Shown: piece by piece, positions 24,989-34,809 of the stretch
How the letters are laid out: every line of letters starts with the position of its first letter
Numbering within the stretch: the stretch's first letter is position 1
Origin: Grimontia kaedaensis
GTDB taxonomy: Bacteria > Pseudomonadota > Gammaproteobacteria > Enterobacterales > Vibrionaceae
DNA: 64,000 nt
NCBI RefSeq assembly: GCF_023746615.1
Contig: NZ_CP082275.1
Span: 310,001 to 374,000, forward strand
Direction of reading: 5' to 3'
Made by a program: the position numbers and the translations under genes
The notes under the pieces: generated by a model
What the model was told of the DNA's origin: nothing
The model's database searches: none
Seen by the model: the letters and a program-made list of their open reading frames with translations, nothing else

Positions 24989-26454
24989 ACGCAGAGTTAT
25001 TGATTAACGTCACGCCTTCAGAAACCCGGGTCGCCATGATTGAGGCGGGTAATCTGCAGGAAGTGCATATTGAGCGCGAAGCAAAGCGCGGCATTGTCGG
25101 CAACATTTACAAAGGCAAAGTGAGCCGCGTACTGCCAGGTATGCAGGCGGCTTTCGTCGATATCGGTCTTGATAAAGCAGCGTTCCTACACGCTTCTGAC
25201 ATTGTTCCTCACACTGAATGTGTGGCTGAAAACGAAAAGCAGCAATTTCAGGTACGCGATATCTCTGAGCTTGTTCGCCAGGGGCAGGATATTGTAGTGC
25301 AGGTGGTAAAAGACCCACTGGGTACCAAAGGCGCGCGCCTGACCACAGACATCACCTTACCTTCCCGCTACTTGGTGTTTATGCCTGGTGCGGCGCACGT
25401 AGGCGTGTCTCAGCGTATTGAGAGTGAAGAAGAGCGCGAGCGCTTGAAGAATATCGTGTCTGACTACTGTGATGACCTCGGCGGTTTTATCATCCGCACC
25501 GCTGCAGAAGGCGCGTCTGATCAGGAAATGGCACAGGATGCGGCTTTCCTTAAACGTCTTTGGAACAAGGTGCTGGAGCGTCGTGCCAAGCGTCCTTCCA
25601 AGTCGATGCTTTATGGCGAGTTGGGGTTGGCCCAGCGTATTTTGCGTGATTTCGTTGGTACTGAGCTCAACATTATCCGTGTCGATTCCCGCACTGCGAT
25701 GGAAGCACTTCGTGAGTTTACCGAAGAGTTTGTGCCAGAGTTGTCTGACAAGCTTGAGCTCTACACCGGCGAGCAGCCAATCTTCGATATGTATGACACC
25801 GAGAACGAAATTCAGCGCTCGCTTGATCGTAAGGTGGAGCTGAAATCCGGTGGTTACCTCATCATCGACCAAACCGAAGCCATGACCACGGTAGACATCA
25901 ACACCGGCGCGTTTGTGGGTCGACGTAACCTCGAAGAGACCATTTTTAACACCAACACAGAAGCTACCCGTGCCATTGCGCGCCAACTTCGCCTTCGTAA
26001 CCTCGGTGGTATTATCATCATCGACTTTATCGATATGAGCTCGGAAGAACACCGCCAGCGCGTATTGCAATCACTCGAGCAAGCGTTGTCGAAAGATCGC
26101 GTGAAAACCAACATCAATGGCTTCACTCAACTTGGTCTGGTGGAGATGACTCGTAAGCGCACGCGTGAAAGCATTGAGCACGTCCTTTGTGGCCAATGTC
26201 CAACCTGCGAAGGTCGTGGTTCGGTTAAGACGGTTGAAACGGTTTGCTACGAAATCCTGCGTGAAATTACCCGAGTGAACCGCGCGTATGATGCTGACAA
26301 GTTTGTGGTGTATGCGTCACCGTCTGTAGGCGAAGCGCTCGAAGGTGAAGAGTCGCATGCAGTTGCGGAGCTTGAAGTTTTCATTGGTAAACAAGTAAAA
26401 GTACATGTAGAGCCGCTGTATACCCAAGAGCAGTTTGATGTAGTGATGATGTAA
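24985..26454 (+). CDS. rng: Ribonuclease G
   Basis: RNase G is the RNase E paralogue that matures the 16S rRNA 5' end and cleaves some mRNAs. The 489-residue protein has an S1 domain (about 38-125), the 5'-sensor, and a DNase I-like catalytic domain with TVDINTGAFVG and IIIIDFIDM carrying the metal-binding Asp residues (about 304 and 346). A zinc-link CGQCPTCEGRG near 405-415 allows dimerisation. It lacks the long C-terminal scaffold of RNase E. It starts in an ATGA overlap with maf. Confidence 0.97.
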   Translation: MNAELLINVTPSETRVAMIEAGNLQEVHIEREAKRGIVGNIYKGKVSRVLPGMQAAFVDIGLDKAAFLHASDIVPHTECVAENEKQQFQVRDISELVRQGQDIVVQVVKDPLGTKGARLTTDITLPSRYLVFMPGAAHVGVSQRIESEEERERLKNIVSDYCDDLGGFIIRTAAEGASDQEMAQDAAFLKRLWNKVLERRAKRPSKSMLYGELGLAQRILRDFVGTELNIIRVDSRTAMEALREFTEEFVPELSDKLELYTGEQPIFDMYDTENEIQRSLDRKVELKSGGYLIIDQTEAMTTVDINTGAFVGRRNLEETIFNTNTEATRAIARQLRLRNLGGIIIIDFIDMSSEEHRQRVLQSLEQALSKDRVKTNINGFTQLGLVEMTRKRTRESIEHVLCGQCPTCEGRGSVKTVETVCYEILREITRVNRAYDADKFVVYASPSVGEALEGEESHAVAELEVFIGKQVKVHVEPLYTQEQFDVVMM

Positions 26455-26471
26455 GCGAGACCGTTCTTTTA

Positions 26472-29400
26472 ATGGCGAAATTTGCTCAACGCTTAGCAGT
26501 GACGGTGAAATGGCTTCTCGTTGTTTTACTGGTGTGTGCTGCGGTATTTACCGCAGCCATGCGTGTTGTATTGCCCAACTTGGATGCGGCTAAAGCGCCG
26601 ATACAACGTTGGGCCAGTGATACTTCCGGCTTTACCATCGACTTTTCTACCTTCAAAGGGCACTGGCGTTATCTGGTGCCTTCTTTGTCTTTACACGATC
26701 TGACACTCTCTACTGAAACTTCCCATCTGGAAATTCTGACTGCCGAAAGTATCGACATGCACTTCGATCTCTGGGCAAGTCTCCAGCGCCGGAAGCCGAC
26801 ATTTTCCAATGTGACTATTACTGGCTTAAATGTCGATTTGACCCAATTACCAGAGCGTGACAATACAGGCAACGAAAGCCTGAAGTCTCAGTTGGAGCGT
26901 CTGTTTCTGGTTGGGCTTGGGCAGTTTGCAATTCATGATGCCAAAGTCACTTTGCTGTCGCCGTCTGAAGAGCACAAAACCATTGATATTAACTCCCTGC
27001 TTTGGGATAACCGCGCAGGGACTCACCATGTTCAAGGTGTGGTGAGTGTTCAGGGCACATCACTCAATAAGCTTGATGTGCAAGGCGTGTTTACCGAACG
27101 TAATGGTTTGGGGTCGCTTGATGGCGAGTTTTACCTCAAAGCGGATGATGTGTCGCTGAAAAGCTGGATCAGCAAATTTATTAATCCAGAGGTATCACTG
27201 GCAACGGCTAAAGTCGGCGGTGAAGCTTGGCTTACCGTCGAGAAAGGTAATGCGCGATCAGCCCTTATTAGCGTGAATAACAGCGACATTGCCTGGCTCC
27301 CCAATGCTCCTTCACTGCAAAGCCAGAAAAGCAGCACCCAATCGGTCCAGATTCAGCGTGGGCAACTTCTGATCGAACAATCTGGGGAAGGCTGGCATAT
27401 CGCTACCGATAACTTCGCGATTAAAACCGATGGCAAACTGTGGCCCGAACCGAACTTGCGCGCAGATATCAGTGATGAAGCTTGGATAGTTAACGCCAAT
27501 TATTTCGATGTGGGCTTACTCCTTCCGTTGCGAGAACTGATTGCTTTGCCGGAAGGTGCTGAAGATGCTATCAGTGCTTTGTCTCCGGAAGGGATAGCGC
27601 AGGACATTCGCGTCGAGCAGCCAAAAGGTGGAGAGGTTCGATATTCTGCCGCGCTGAAAAATGTCAGCTTCAACCATTGGACATACTTACCAGAAGTTCA
27701 CAAGCTGGACATGATACTTGCAGGCGTCGGCAAGAACGGCAAAGTCACGTTGGCCATGACAGACGATATCCTGCCGTATGGCGACTTCTTTCAGGCGCCG
27801 CTCAATATTGAGCAGGGTGATGTAGTTGGTTACTGGCAGCTGCATGAAGATAGCGTGACTATCTGGTCTGACCGTGTGGCTGTTCGCTCACCTCATCTGG
27901 ATGTGATGGGTGAGTTTCGTTTGGATATCCCTTTTGGTGATCGTAGTTCCTGGCTTGCGTTTTACGCCGAAGCTAGTTTGAACAATGCTGGCCAGACATG
28001 GCGATATTTACCTGCTTTAGCCCTCGATGAAGAGCTTACCGACTATCTTTCTGCGGCGATTCGCGGAGGGCAGGCTGATCACGCCAAACTCTTATGGTTT
28101 GGCGACTTTGAAACCTTCCCGTACCCAGAACATCAGGGAATTTTTCAGGCTTATGTGCCGCTTAAAAATGGACAGTTTAGCTTTGATACCCAATGGCCGA
28201 CACTGACTGATTTGGAGCTGGAGCTGCTGTTCCAAAATGACGCCCTATACCTCGATGCATCCAATGTCGGATTGATGGGCGCCCGCGGTTTCGGTTTGAA
28301 AGGGGAAATCCCCTCTTTCAGCGATGACAACAGTGTACTTTTAATTGACGCTAATGTGACATCAAGCGGCGCTGACCTGCATGACTATATGTTGGCGACA
28401 CCACTTGTCGATTCTGTTGGTGCTGCACTGACCCATGTGCAGGTTGATGGGAAAGTGAATGGCAAAATTTCACTGAATATCCCGCTCAATGGGGATGATG
28501 TATTGGCTAAGGGTCAGGCATCGCTGAAAAATAGCACCGTCTCCATTGTCAGCCCTGAAATGACGTTTGAGAAAGTTAGCGGCAACATCAAATTTGATAA
28601 CGATGTGGTGTGGGCGAAAAAGCTCAAAGCCAATCTATTGGCTCAGCCCATCAATATCGGGTTTAAAGGTGAAACCGAGTCCGATAACTACCTGGTTAAC
28701 ATTGATATTGATGGTAACTGGGAAGCAGACAGGCTGAAGGCCGCGTTGGCCCAGCCAGACATGTCCTTCATTGAAGGGAAATCTGCATGGGACTTAAATG
28801 TTGGCATTGCACTGAAAGATGTTGGCTTTACCTATGACGTGAAGCTGGATGCTGATCTGACGACCTTAGATTTCAACTTGCCGTCTCCACTGGATAAGCC
28901 TTCGTTTATCAAAGGTCAGGGGAGCATGAAAGCCTCTGGCGATGCACAAAGTCTGGTCGGGCAGGTAGAACTGCCAAACGTGAAATATCAGGCCAATATT
29001 GATATCAGCGGCGAGCTGCCCGTGGTGACTAAAAGCCGCACTGTAATTGGTGATGGGGAGCTTTCTCTGCAGCCACTAACGGGGAATGCGGTCAGCATTG
29101 ATGTCCCTGTTCTGGATCTACATGCATGGAAAGATGTGGTCGCAAAAGCTGAGGCCGCGCACCGCAACTCCAAAGATTCCATGCCCATTGTTCTGCCAAA
29201 CCCTTCGCGCCTGAATGTAAAAGCCGACAAGGTTCAGGCCGGAGAGTTAATCTTCAATAACTTTTCCATGGCAGCACGGAAGAAAAGTGATGGTTTCCAT
29301 GTATTGGTTGGCAGTGAAGAGCTGGCAGGTGATGCCTGGTGGGATGAAGATGATTTCCTGACTGTTTCTATAGATCACCTGTTCCTCAATATGGATTTAG

Positions 29401-30347
29401 ACAAAGAGACGGCGGAAGAAAACGCTGGGCGCAAAGGTGCCCGACTGGCGAACGATGTTGATCAGGTCCTGATGTACTACATCCCATCGACTGATCTGAC
29501 TATCAATGAGTTATGGTTGCAGGGGTACCGAGTTGGTAAGGTTGAAACCCAACTGCTGAAGCGTGGAAAGACGATAACCATGCCGAAGTTTGCCATCGAC
29601 AGCGGCGGTGCCCGGATTCGCGCCAATGGTGATTGGTCTATCTCGAATAAAGGGTTTAACCATTCTGAACTTACCTTTGATGTATCGGCGAAAAATAGCA
29701 GCGATCTCATGGGACGCTTTGCTGTTACTGGCGGTATTCAGGATGCAACGGTGAAAACCTCGGGTGAGCTTAGCTTTGACGGTGCGCCTTGGTCTTTGAA
29801 TGTTGAAACCCTGAATGGCGTGCTCGAAACCAAAATCGAGAATGGATATATCAGTGGTGTTGGCGGCGCAGGGCGTTTGCTTGGTCTGTTTAGCCTGGAT
29901 TCCATCTTGCGGAAAATGCAGCTCGACTTTACTGGTGTGTTTGAGGACGGCCTTGCTTTTGATGAGATCAGCGGTAGTGCCTCAATCACTAACGGGGTAG
30001 TTGTCACGGATAATATCCAGATGAATGCGCTCGCAGGTGATATGTTTATTAGAGGGATAGCAAATCTTGCGAAAAATCAGGTTAATGCGGACGTGAGATT
30101 CGTGCCTGATTTGACCTCAGGGATTCCGGTTTTGACCGCATTTGCTGTCACCCCTCAAACCGCACTCTATGTTTTGGCAGTCACTACCGTGCTCTCGCCA
30201 GTTGTAGATGTGTTCACACAGGTTCGTTATCAGGTAAGCGGGGCCATTGATGATCCCGTCGTCAGGGAAGTCTCGCGCAGCACAGGCGAAGTGACGTTGC
30301 CTGAGCAAGCTACCAAGCGCTTGCGGGAACAGCAGAAGGAGCAATGA
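26472..30347 (+). CDS. yhdP: AsmA-like envelope lipid-transport protein YhdP
   Basis: The 1291-residue inner-membrane-anchored protein has one N-terminal helix (about 13-32) and then a very long periplasmic beta-rich region (DUF3971/AsmA-like repeats). This architecture is a bridge carrying phospholipid from inner to outer membrane, as established for E. coli YhdP with TamB and YdbH. The C-terminal AsmA-like part includes GRLLGLFSLDSI and FEISG-like stretches near 1150-1200. Length is typical (about 1270). It lies 17 bases after rng with a weak ribosome site, and the next gene follows within four bases. Confidence 0.95.
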   Translation: MAKFAQRLAVTVKWLLVVLLVCAAVFTAAMRVVLPNLDAAKAPIQRWASDTSGFTIDFSTFKGHWRYLVPSLSLHDLTLSTETSHLEILTAESIDMHFDLWASLQRRKPTFSNVTITGLNVDLTQLPERDNTGNESLKSQLERLFLVGLGQFAIHDAKVTLLSPSEEHKTIDINSLLWDNRAGTHHVQGVVSVQGTSLNKLDVQGVFTERNGLGSLDGEFYLKADDVSLKSWISKFINPEVSLATAKVGGEAWLTVEKGNARSALISVNNSDIAWLPNAPSLQSQKSSTQSVQIQRGQLLIEQSGEGWHIATDNFAIKTDGKLWPEPNLRADISDEAWIVNANYFDVGLLLPLRELIALPEGAEDAISALSPEGIAQDIRVEQPKGGEVRYSAALKNVSFNHWTYLPEVHKLDMILAGVGKNGKVTLAMTDDILPYGDFFQAPLNIEQGDVVGYWQLHEDSVTIWSDRVAVRSPHLDVMGEFRLDIPFGDRSSWLAFYAEASLNNAGQTWRYLPALALDEELTDYLSAAIRGGQADHAKLLWFGDFETFPYPEHQGIFQAYVPLKNGQFSFDTQWPTLTDLELELLFQNDALYLDASNVGLMGARGFGLKGEIPSFSDDNSVLLIDANVTSSGADLHDYMLATPLVDSVGAALTHVQVDGKVNGKISLNIPLNGDDVLAKGQASLKNSTVSIVSPEMTFEKVSGNIKFDNDVVWAKKLKANLLAQPINIGFKGETESDNYLVNIDIDGNWEADRLKAALAQPDMSFIEGKSAWDLNVGIALKDVGFTYDVKLDADLTTLDFNLPSPLDKPSFIKGQGSMKASGDAQSLVGQVELPNVKYQANIDISGELPVVTKSRTVIGDGELSLQPLTGNAVSIDVPVLDLHAWKDVVAKAEAAHRNSKDSMPIVLPNPSRLNVKADKVQAGELIFNNFSMAARKKSDGFHVLVGSEELAGDAWWDEDDFLTVSIDHLFLNMDLDKETAEENAGRKGARLANDVDQVLMYYIPSTDLTINELWLQGYRVGKVETQLLKRGKTITMPKFAIDSGGARIRANGDWSISNKGFNHSELTFDVSAKNSSDLMGRFAVTGGIQDATVKTSGELSFDGAPWSLNVETLNGVLETKIENGYISGVGGAGRLLGLFSLDSILRKMQLDFTGVFEDGLAFDEISGSASITNGVVVTDNIQMNALAGDMFIRGIANLAKNQVNADVRFVPDLTSGIPVLTAFAVTPQTALYVLAVTTVLSPVVDVFTQVRYQVSGAIDDPVVREVSRSTGEVTLPEQATKRLREQQKEQ

Positions 30348-30350
30348 GTA

Positions 30351-31169
30351 ATGACCAAATTTGGCGTCGTACAAATGAATTCAGGGATGGATCCCGAGGC
30401 AAATCTGGAAGTAATGGAAGGCCAGCTTAAACATCTGAAAACACAAGGTGCCCGTTTGGTGCTGACGCCAGAAAACTGTCTGGTGTTTGGCACAAAGGAA
30501 GACTACGACAAGCACGCCGAGGTACTTGGTCATGGTCCTTTGCAAAAGAAGCTTTCCCAGTTGGCATTTGAACTCGGTATTTGGCTGGTGATGGGGTCAT
30601 TTCCCATCCGCAACAACGACGGTACCTTGAGCACAACCTGTCTGGTTTACGATGCTGCCGGTAACCTGCGTGCTTCCTATGAAAAGCTGCATATGTTTGA
30701 TGTTGATATCGCCGACAATCACCGTAGCTATCGAGAGTCAGATACATTCAAGTCCGGTGACAACTTGGTGCTGGTCGATACGCCTTTCGGCACTCTTGGG
30801 CTCTCTATTTGCTATGACATCCGTTTTCCACAGCTCTATTCTGCACTTCGCCAGCGCGGCGCAGACATCATAGTGGTGCCAGCAGCGTTTACGAAAGTGA
30901 CCGGTGCGGCGCACTGGGAAGTGTTGCTGAGAGCACGTGCGATTGAAACACAATGTTGGGTCCTTGCAGCGGCGCAATGTGGCAGCCATCAGGGCGGCCG
31001 AGAAACCTATGGTCATTCAATGATTGTTGACCCGTGGGGACAAGTGGTCACAGGTCTGAACGAGCAGATTGGCACTGCTTGGGCAGATATCGATTTGGCC
31101 TCTAACAGCGCTATTCGCAGCAAAATGCCTGTCATGCAACATGCCCGGTTGCAATGCGCGATGAAATAG
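30351..31169 (+). CDS. Carbon-nitrogen hydrolase (nitrilase superfamily, Nit2/NIT1-like)
   Basis: The 272-residue enzyme has the catalytic Glu-Lys-Cys triad: Glu in LTPENCLVF (near 44), Lys in ASYEKLHMFDVD (near 114) and Cys in GLSICYDIRFPQLY (near 150). The closest family is the Nit/omega-amidase group, which repairs deaminated glutathione or hydrolyses alpha-ketoglutaramate. The substrate is not provable here. Immediately downstream of yhdP (GGAG ribosome site inside the yhdP end) and upstream of tldD, an order common in gammaproteobacteria. Confidence 0.9.
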   Translation: MTKFGVVQMNSGMDPEANLEVMEGQLKHLKTQGARLVLTPENCLVFGTKEDYDKHAEVLGHGPLQKKLSQLAFELGIWLVMGSFPIRNNDGTLSTTCLVYDAAGNLRASYEKLHMFDVDIADNHRSYRESDTFKSGDNLVLVDTPFGTLGLSICYDIRFPQLYSALRQRGADIIVVPAAFTKVTGAAHWEVLLRARAIETQCWVLAAAQCGSHQGGRETYGHSMIVDPWGQVVTGLNEQIGTAWADIDLASNSAIRSKMPVMQHARLQCAMK

Positions 31170-31250
31170 CGCAGTCTCGAACCCATATCTCTCCCGTAAT
31201 ACACCTCATTGCGGGACATTCCTTTTTTAGCGCTAAAGAGCAGTTTATTC

Positions 31251-32696
31251 ATGAGCCTGGAACACGTGGAAGAAACCATGCTGCACCTTTCCGGTGTCAG
31301 TAAAAGTCAACTAAGCCAAACGCTTGAACATTTGGCTGCAAGAAACATCGACTATGGTGATGTTTACTTCCAGTCGTGCTGGCACGAATCGCTGGTGCTT
31401 GAAGATTCGATCATCAAAGACGGCTCATTCAACATTGATCGTGGTGTTGGCGTCCGAGCTATTACTGGCGAAAAAACTGGATTTGCTTATTCAGACCAGA
31501 TCAATGCCGATGCCTTGATGCAAAGCGCGACCGCTGCACGTGGAATTGCAGACAAAGGCGGAAAGCTAAAAGTGTCTGCGTTTGCTTCACGCCAATACCC
31601 AATGATTTATCAGGCGATTGACCCGCTGAAGAGCATGTCCAAAGAGGAGAAAATCGCACTGCTGAAAGAAGTCGATGCTTATGTTCGCGCTAAGGAGCCT
31701 TTGGTGCAGGAAGTATCAGTCAGCATTGTGGGTGTGTATGAGCAGGTATTGATTGCGGCAACCGATGGCACTTATGCAGCGGATGTTCGCCCTCTGGTCC
31801 GTTTCTCTGTTAGCGTGCTGGTGGAGAAAGATGGCCGCCGTGAGCGCGGTTCTGCGGGCGGTGGTGGCCGTTTTGCTTATACCTATTTCATCTCGGAAGA
31901 GGACGGTAAAACCGTCGCAATGAATTACGCGGATGAGGCAGTCAGACAGGCACTGGTGAACCTTCATGCCAAGGGCGCGCCCGCAGGTACTATGCCAGTG
32001 GTTCTGGGTGCAGGCTGGCCAGGTGTTTTACTGCATGAAGCGGTAGGCCATGGCCTTGAAGGTGACTTCAACCGTAAAGAGTCTTCTGTGTTTACCGGTC
32101 AGGTTGGCGAACAGGTGACCTCCCCACTTTGTACCATCGTTGATGATGGCACCTTACAAGATCGCCGTGGCTCGCTGAACATTGACGATGAAGGCGTACC
32201 GGGTCAGTACAATGTGCTGATTGAAAATGGCATCTTGAAAGGTTACATGCAGGATAAGCATAATGCGCACCTGATGGGTGTGGCGCCAACGGGCAATGGC
32301 CGTCGTGAATCCTATGCTCACTTGCCAATGCCTCGCATGACTAACACATACATGCTGGCAGGTGAAAGCTCACCGGAAGATATTATCAGCAGTGTGGAAT
32401 ACGGCCTATACGCACCTAACTTTGGTGGCGGACAGGTGGATATCACCTCTGGCAAATTCGTGTTCTCTACCAGTGAAGCCTACCTGATTGAAAACGGTAA
32501 AGTGACGACGCCGGTGAAGGGCGCGACACTAATTGGCAGTGGTATTGAAGCCATGCAGCAGGTGTCTATGGTCGGTAACGACCTGAAGCTGGACCGCGGT
32601 GTAGGCGTATGTGGTAAAGCAGGTCAGAGCGTGGCAGTTGGTGTAGGTCAACCGACTTTGAAGCTGGACGCGATGACGGTCGGCGGAACAGAGTAA
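31251..32696 (+). CDS. tldD: Metalloprotease subunit TldD
   Basis: TldD and TldE form a heterodimeric zinc protease that degrades unfolded peptides, matures microcin B17 and degrades the antitoxin CcdA. The product is 481 residues from ATG 31251 (MSLEHVEETML), equal to E. coli TldD. An upstream TTG at 31209 would add residues not seen in the family. The active-site HEAVGHGLEGD (HExxxH) is near residues 261-271. Other family blocks are YFQSCWHESLVLEDSIIKDG and GVRAITGEKTGFAY. The partner tldE is 0.7 kb downstream, separated by darP on the other strand. Confidence 0.97.
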   Translation: MSLEHVEETMLHLSGVSKSQLSQTLEHLAARNIDYGDVYFQSCWHESLVLEDSIIKDGSFNIDRGVGVRAITGEKTGFAYSDQINADALMQSATAARGIADKGGKLKVSAFASRQYPMIYQAIDPLKSMSKEEKIALLKEVDAYVRAKEPLVQEVSVSIVGVYEQVLIAATDGTYAADVRPLVRFSVSVLVEKDGRRERGSAGGGGRFAYTYFISEEDGKTVAMNYADEAVRQALVNLHAKGAPAGTMPVVLGAGWPGVLLHEAVGHGLEGDFNRKESSVFTGQVGEQVTSPLCTIVDDGTLQDRRGSLNIDDEGVPGQYNVLIENGILKGYMQDKHNAHLMGVAPTGNGRRESYAHLPMPRMTNTYMLAGESSPEDIISSVEYGLYAPNFGGGQVDITSGKFVFSTSEAYLIENGKVTTPVKGATLIGSGIEAMQQVSMVGNDLKLDRGVGVCGKAGQSVAVGVGQPTLKLDAMTVGGTE

Positions 32697-32714
32697 TTGC
32701 TGCGGATGAAATAC

Positions 32715-32742
32715 AAAAAAGCCGGGTAACCCCGGCTTTTTT
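32715..32742. terminator. Bidirectional terminator between tldD and darP
   Basis: AAAAAA-GCCGGG-TAAC-CCCGGC-TTTTTT forms a 6-bp GC stem extended by A-U pairs and functions in both directions. The darP stop codon overlaps its right edge. Confidence 0.92.
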
Positions 32743-33271
32743 AGTCTTCAGACTCTGCTTTCAGTGTTTTCAGCATCTGGAAGATTTCGCGGTAAGCTTT
32801 TGGCGGCTTGTTACCTTCCTGCTCTTTCTTCGCCTGACGGGCTAGTTGACGCAGTTTCTGACGATCAGCGGTTGGGTACTGTGCCACTACATCGTTAATG
32901 GCAGCATCACCTTCTGCGACGACGCGATCACGAAGCTTTTCCATTTTGTGCAGCTCAATCGACTGTTGACTGTGCTTATTGCGCAGCAAATCCAACGCCG
33001 CCTGAATAGGCTCAGGATCGCGGGTGCGCATCAGTTTGCCGATGAACTGCATTTGACGGCGCTTGGCTTCTTTGTCAAAGCGTTGCGCGTCAGAAATGGC
33101 TGCGCGCAGATCGTCGTCCAGCGGAAACTTTGCCAGTACAGAAGGTTTCAAAGCGACCAGCTCTTCACCCAGTTTTTGCAGTTCTTCCATGTCACGTTTC
33201 ATTTCGGTCTTGCTGACCCAAATGATCTCTTCTTCCTCTTCCCAAGGCTCACGTTTGTTCTTACGGCCCAT
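32741..33271 (-). CDS. darP: Ribosome maturation factor DarP (YjgA)
   Basis: DarP is a late 50S assembly factor that joins 23S rRNA pre-50S particles. The 176-residue, highly charged all-helical protein has the family pattern: EEIIWVSKTEMKRDMEELQKLGEELV near the start (shown in part), LDLLRNKHSQQ, and a C-terminal LRQLARQAKKE basic helix. GGGAAG precedes the ATG. It is convergent with tldD and divergent from tldE, a conserved neighbourhood. Confidence 0.95.
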   Translation of the reverse strand: MGRKNKREPWEEEEEIIWVSKTEMKRDMEELQKLGEELVALKPSVLAKFPLDDDLRAAISDAQRFDKEAKRRQMQFIGKLMRTRDPEPIQAALDLLRNKHSQQSIELHKMEKLRDRVVAEGDAAINDVVAQYPTADRQKLRQLARQAKKEQEGNKPPKAYREIFQMLKTLKAESED

Positions 33272-33408
33272 AATTCTTCCCGAGGTTGTTTGACGGTTTC
33301 GATAACGGCGTATCTTATCAAGAATGTCGAATTTTGCTGGTGTTTTTTAAGCATTGCGGCCCTTTCGAGTGGTATGCTTATCAGCAACACTCATTAATTT
33401 AAGACCTT

Positions 33409-34749
33409 ATGGACGTGAAACAACAGGTTGCTCAGCAACGTACTGAGCTGGAAGCGGCGGTGACCCGTGCATTGGAGTTGGCCGGTAAAAAAGCTGACGC
33501 GGCAGAAGTGGCGATCACCAAAACGACTGGCATCAGCGTATCAACCCGCATGTGCGAAGTGGAGAACGTCGAATTCAATAGCGATGGTGCGCTGGGTATT
33601 ACCGTTTATCGCGGCAACCGTAAGGGTAGTGCTTCTACGTCTGACTTGTCTGAAGAGGCGATTGCCCAGACGGTAGAGGCAGCATTGGATATCGCCAACT
33701 ATACCTCTGAAGATCCATTCTCTGGGCCAGGCCCGAAAGAGATGATGGCGTTTGATTATCCGGATTTGGATCTTTTCCACCCAGATGAACCAGAACCCGA
33801 TCATGCGGCAGAAAAAGCGATTGCAGCCGAACGGGCAGCACTGGATCACGACAAGCGCATCAAATTCAGTGATGGTGCCAGCTATGACAGCCATTACGGT
33901 GTGCGCGTTTACGGCAACAGCCATGGCATGCTGGGCAGCTACGCCTCCAGCCGCCACAGCATCAGCTGTAGTGTGATTGCTGAAGACAGCAAAGGTATGG
34001 AACGTGATTATAGCTATACCGTTTCCCGTGATAAAGATGAGTTGTGGGCACCGGAAAAAGTGGGTATCGAGGCGGCGAAACGCACTCTTTCCCGCATGGA
34101 GCCACGACGTCTTGCAACAGGGCAGTTCCCCGTTATGTTTGCAGCCGATGTGGCGACCGGCCTGCTAGGCCATTTGGTGATGGGGATCAGCGGCTCAAAC
34201 CTATACCGTAAATCTTCCTTCCTGCTGGACAAGCTGGGTCACCAAATTCTGCCTGATTGGTTTGAGATCAACGAGCGTCCACACATTTTGAAAGGCATGG
34301 CGAGCGCACCGTTTGACAGTGAAGGTCTGGTGACCCGCGATTTGGATATCATCAAAGGTGGTGAGCTACAAACCTATCTGGCAACCAGTTATGCGGCTCG
34401 CAAGCTGAATATGCAGCCGACAGGTCACGCTGGTGGCATTCACAACTGGTTTGTTAAAAACACGGGTCAGTCGTTTGAACAGATGCTGAAAGAGCTGGGT
34501 ACCGGCCTTATGGTGACTGAGTTGATGGGACAGGGTGTGAATATCGTGACCGGCGATTATTCACGTGGAGCAGCGGGTTTCTGGGTAGAGAACGGTGAAA
34601 TCCAATATCCTGTCAGTGAAATCACGATAGCAGGTAATCTGGCGGATATGTATAAGCAGATTGTGGCAGTGGGTGCAGATACGGAGTTCCGCAGTCAAAT
34701 CCAGACTGGTTCAATCCTGATTGAATCAATGAAAGTCGGCGGTGAGTAA
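33409..34749 (+). CDS. tldE: Metalloprotease subunit TldE (PmbA)
   Basis: The 446-residue protein is the non-catalytic partner of TldD and lacks the HExxxH. Family blocks: AEVAITKTTGISVSTR (about 38-53), VTVYRGNRKGSAST-like (TVYRGNRKGSAS), LARMEPRRLATGQFPVMF-like, and the C-terminal GDYSRGAAGFWVENGEI. The length is equal to E. coli PmbA (450). A weak ribosome site precedes the ATG. Confidence 0.97.
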   Translation: MDVKQQVAQQRTELEAAVTRALELAGKKADAAEVAITKTTGISVSTRMCEVENVEFNSDGALGITVYRGNRKGSASTSDLSEEAIAQTVEAALDIANYTSEDPFSGPGPKEMMAFDYPDLDLFHPDEPEPDHAAEKAIAAERAALDHDKRIKFSDGASYDSHYGVRVYGNSHGMLGSYASSRHSISCSVIAEDSKGMERDYSYTVSRDKDELWAPEKVGIEAAKRTLSRMEPRRLATGQFPVMFAADVATGLLGHLVMGISGSNLYRKSSFLLDKLGHQILPDWFEINERPHILKGMASAPFDSEGLVTRDLDIIKGGELQTYLATSYAARKLNMQPTGHAGGIHNWFVKNTGQSFEQMLKELGTGLMVTELMGQGVNIVTGDYSRGAAGFWVENGEIQYPVSEITIAGNLADMYKQIVAVGADTEFRSQIQTGSILIESMKVGGE

Positions 34750-34777
34750 GCGCATCGCTGAATAGGCCGAGAGAAGA

Positions 34778-34804
34778 AAGCCACCTTAGTAAGGTGGCTT
34801 TTTT
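34778..34804 (+). terminator. Terminator of tldE
   Basis: A 10-bp perfect stem AAGCCACCTT/AAGGTGGCTT with loop AGT is followed by TTTT. It also lies just past the convergent acyltransferase stop; on that strand the stem is followed by TCTTC, a weaker tail. Confidence 0.88.
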
Positions 34805-34809
34805 GTCGG

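Noticed and set aside
25357..26070. 237-codon minus-strand open frame inside rng
   Set aside because: Antisense to a clear RNase G catalytic domain. The translation has no recognisable family and the composition follows the rng codons.
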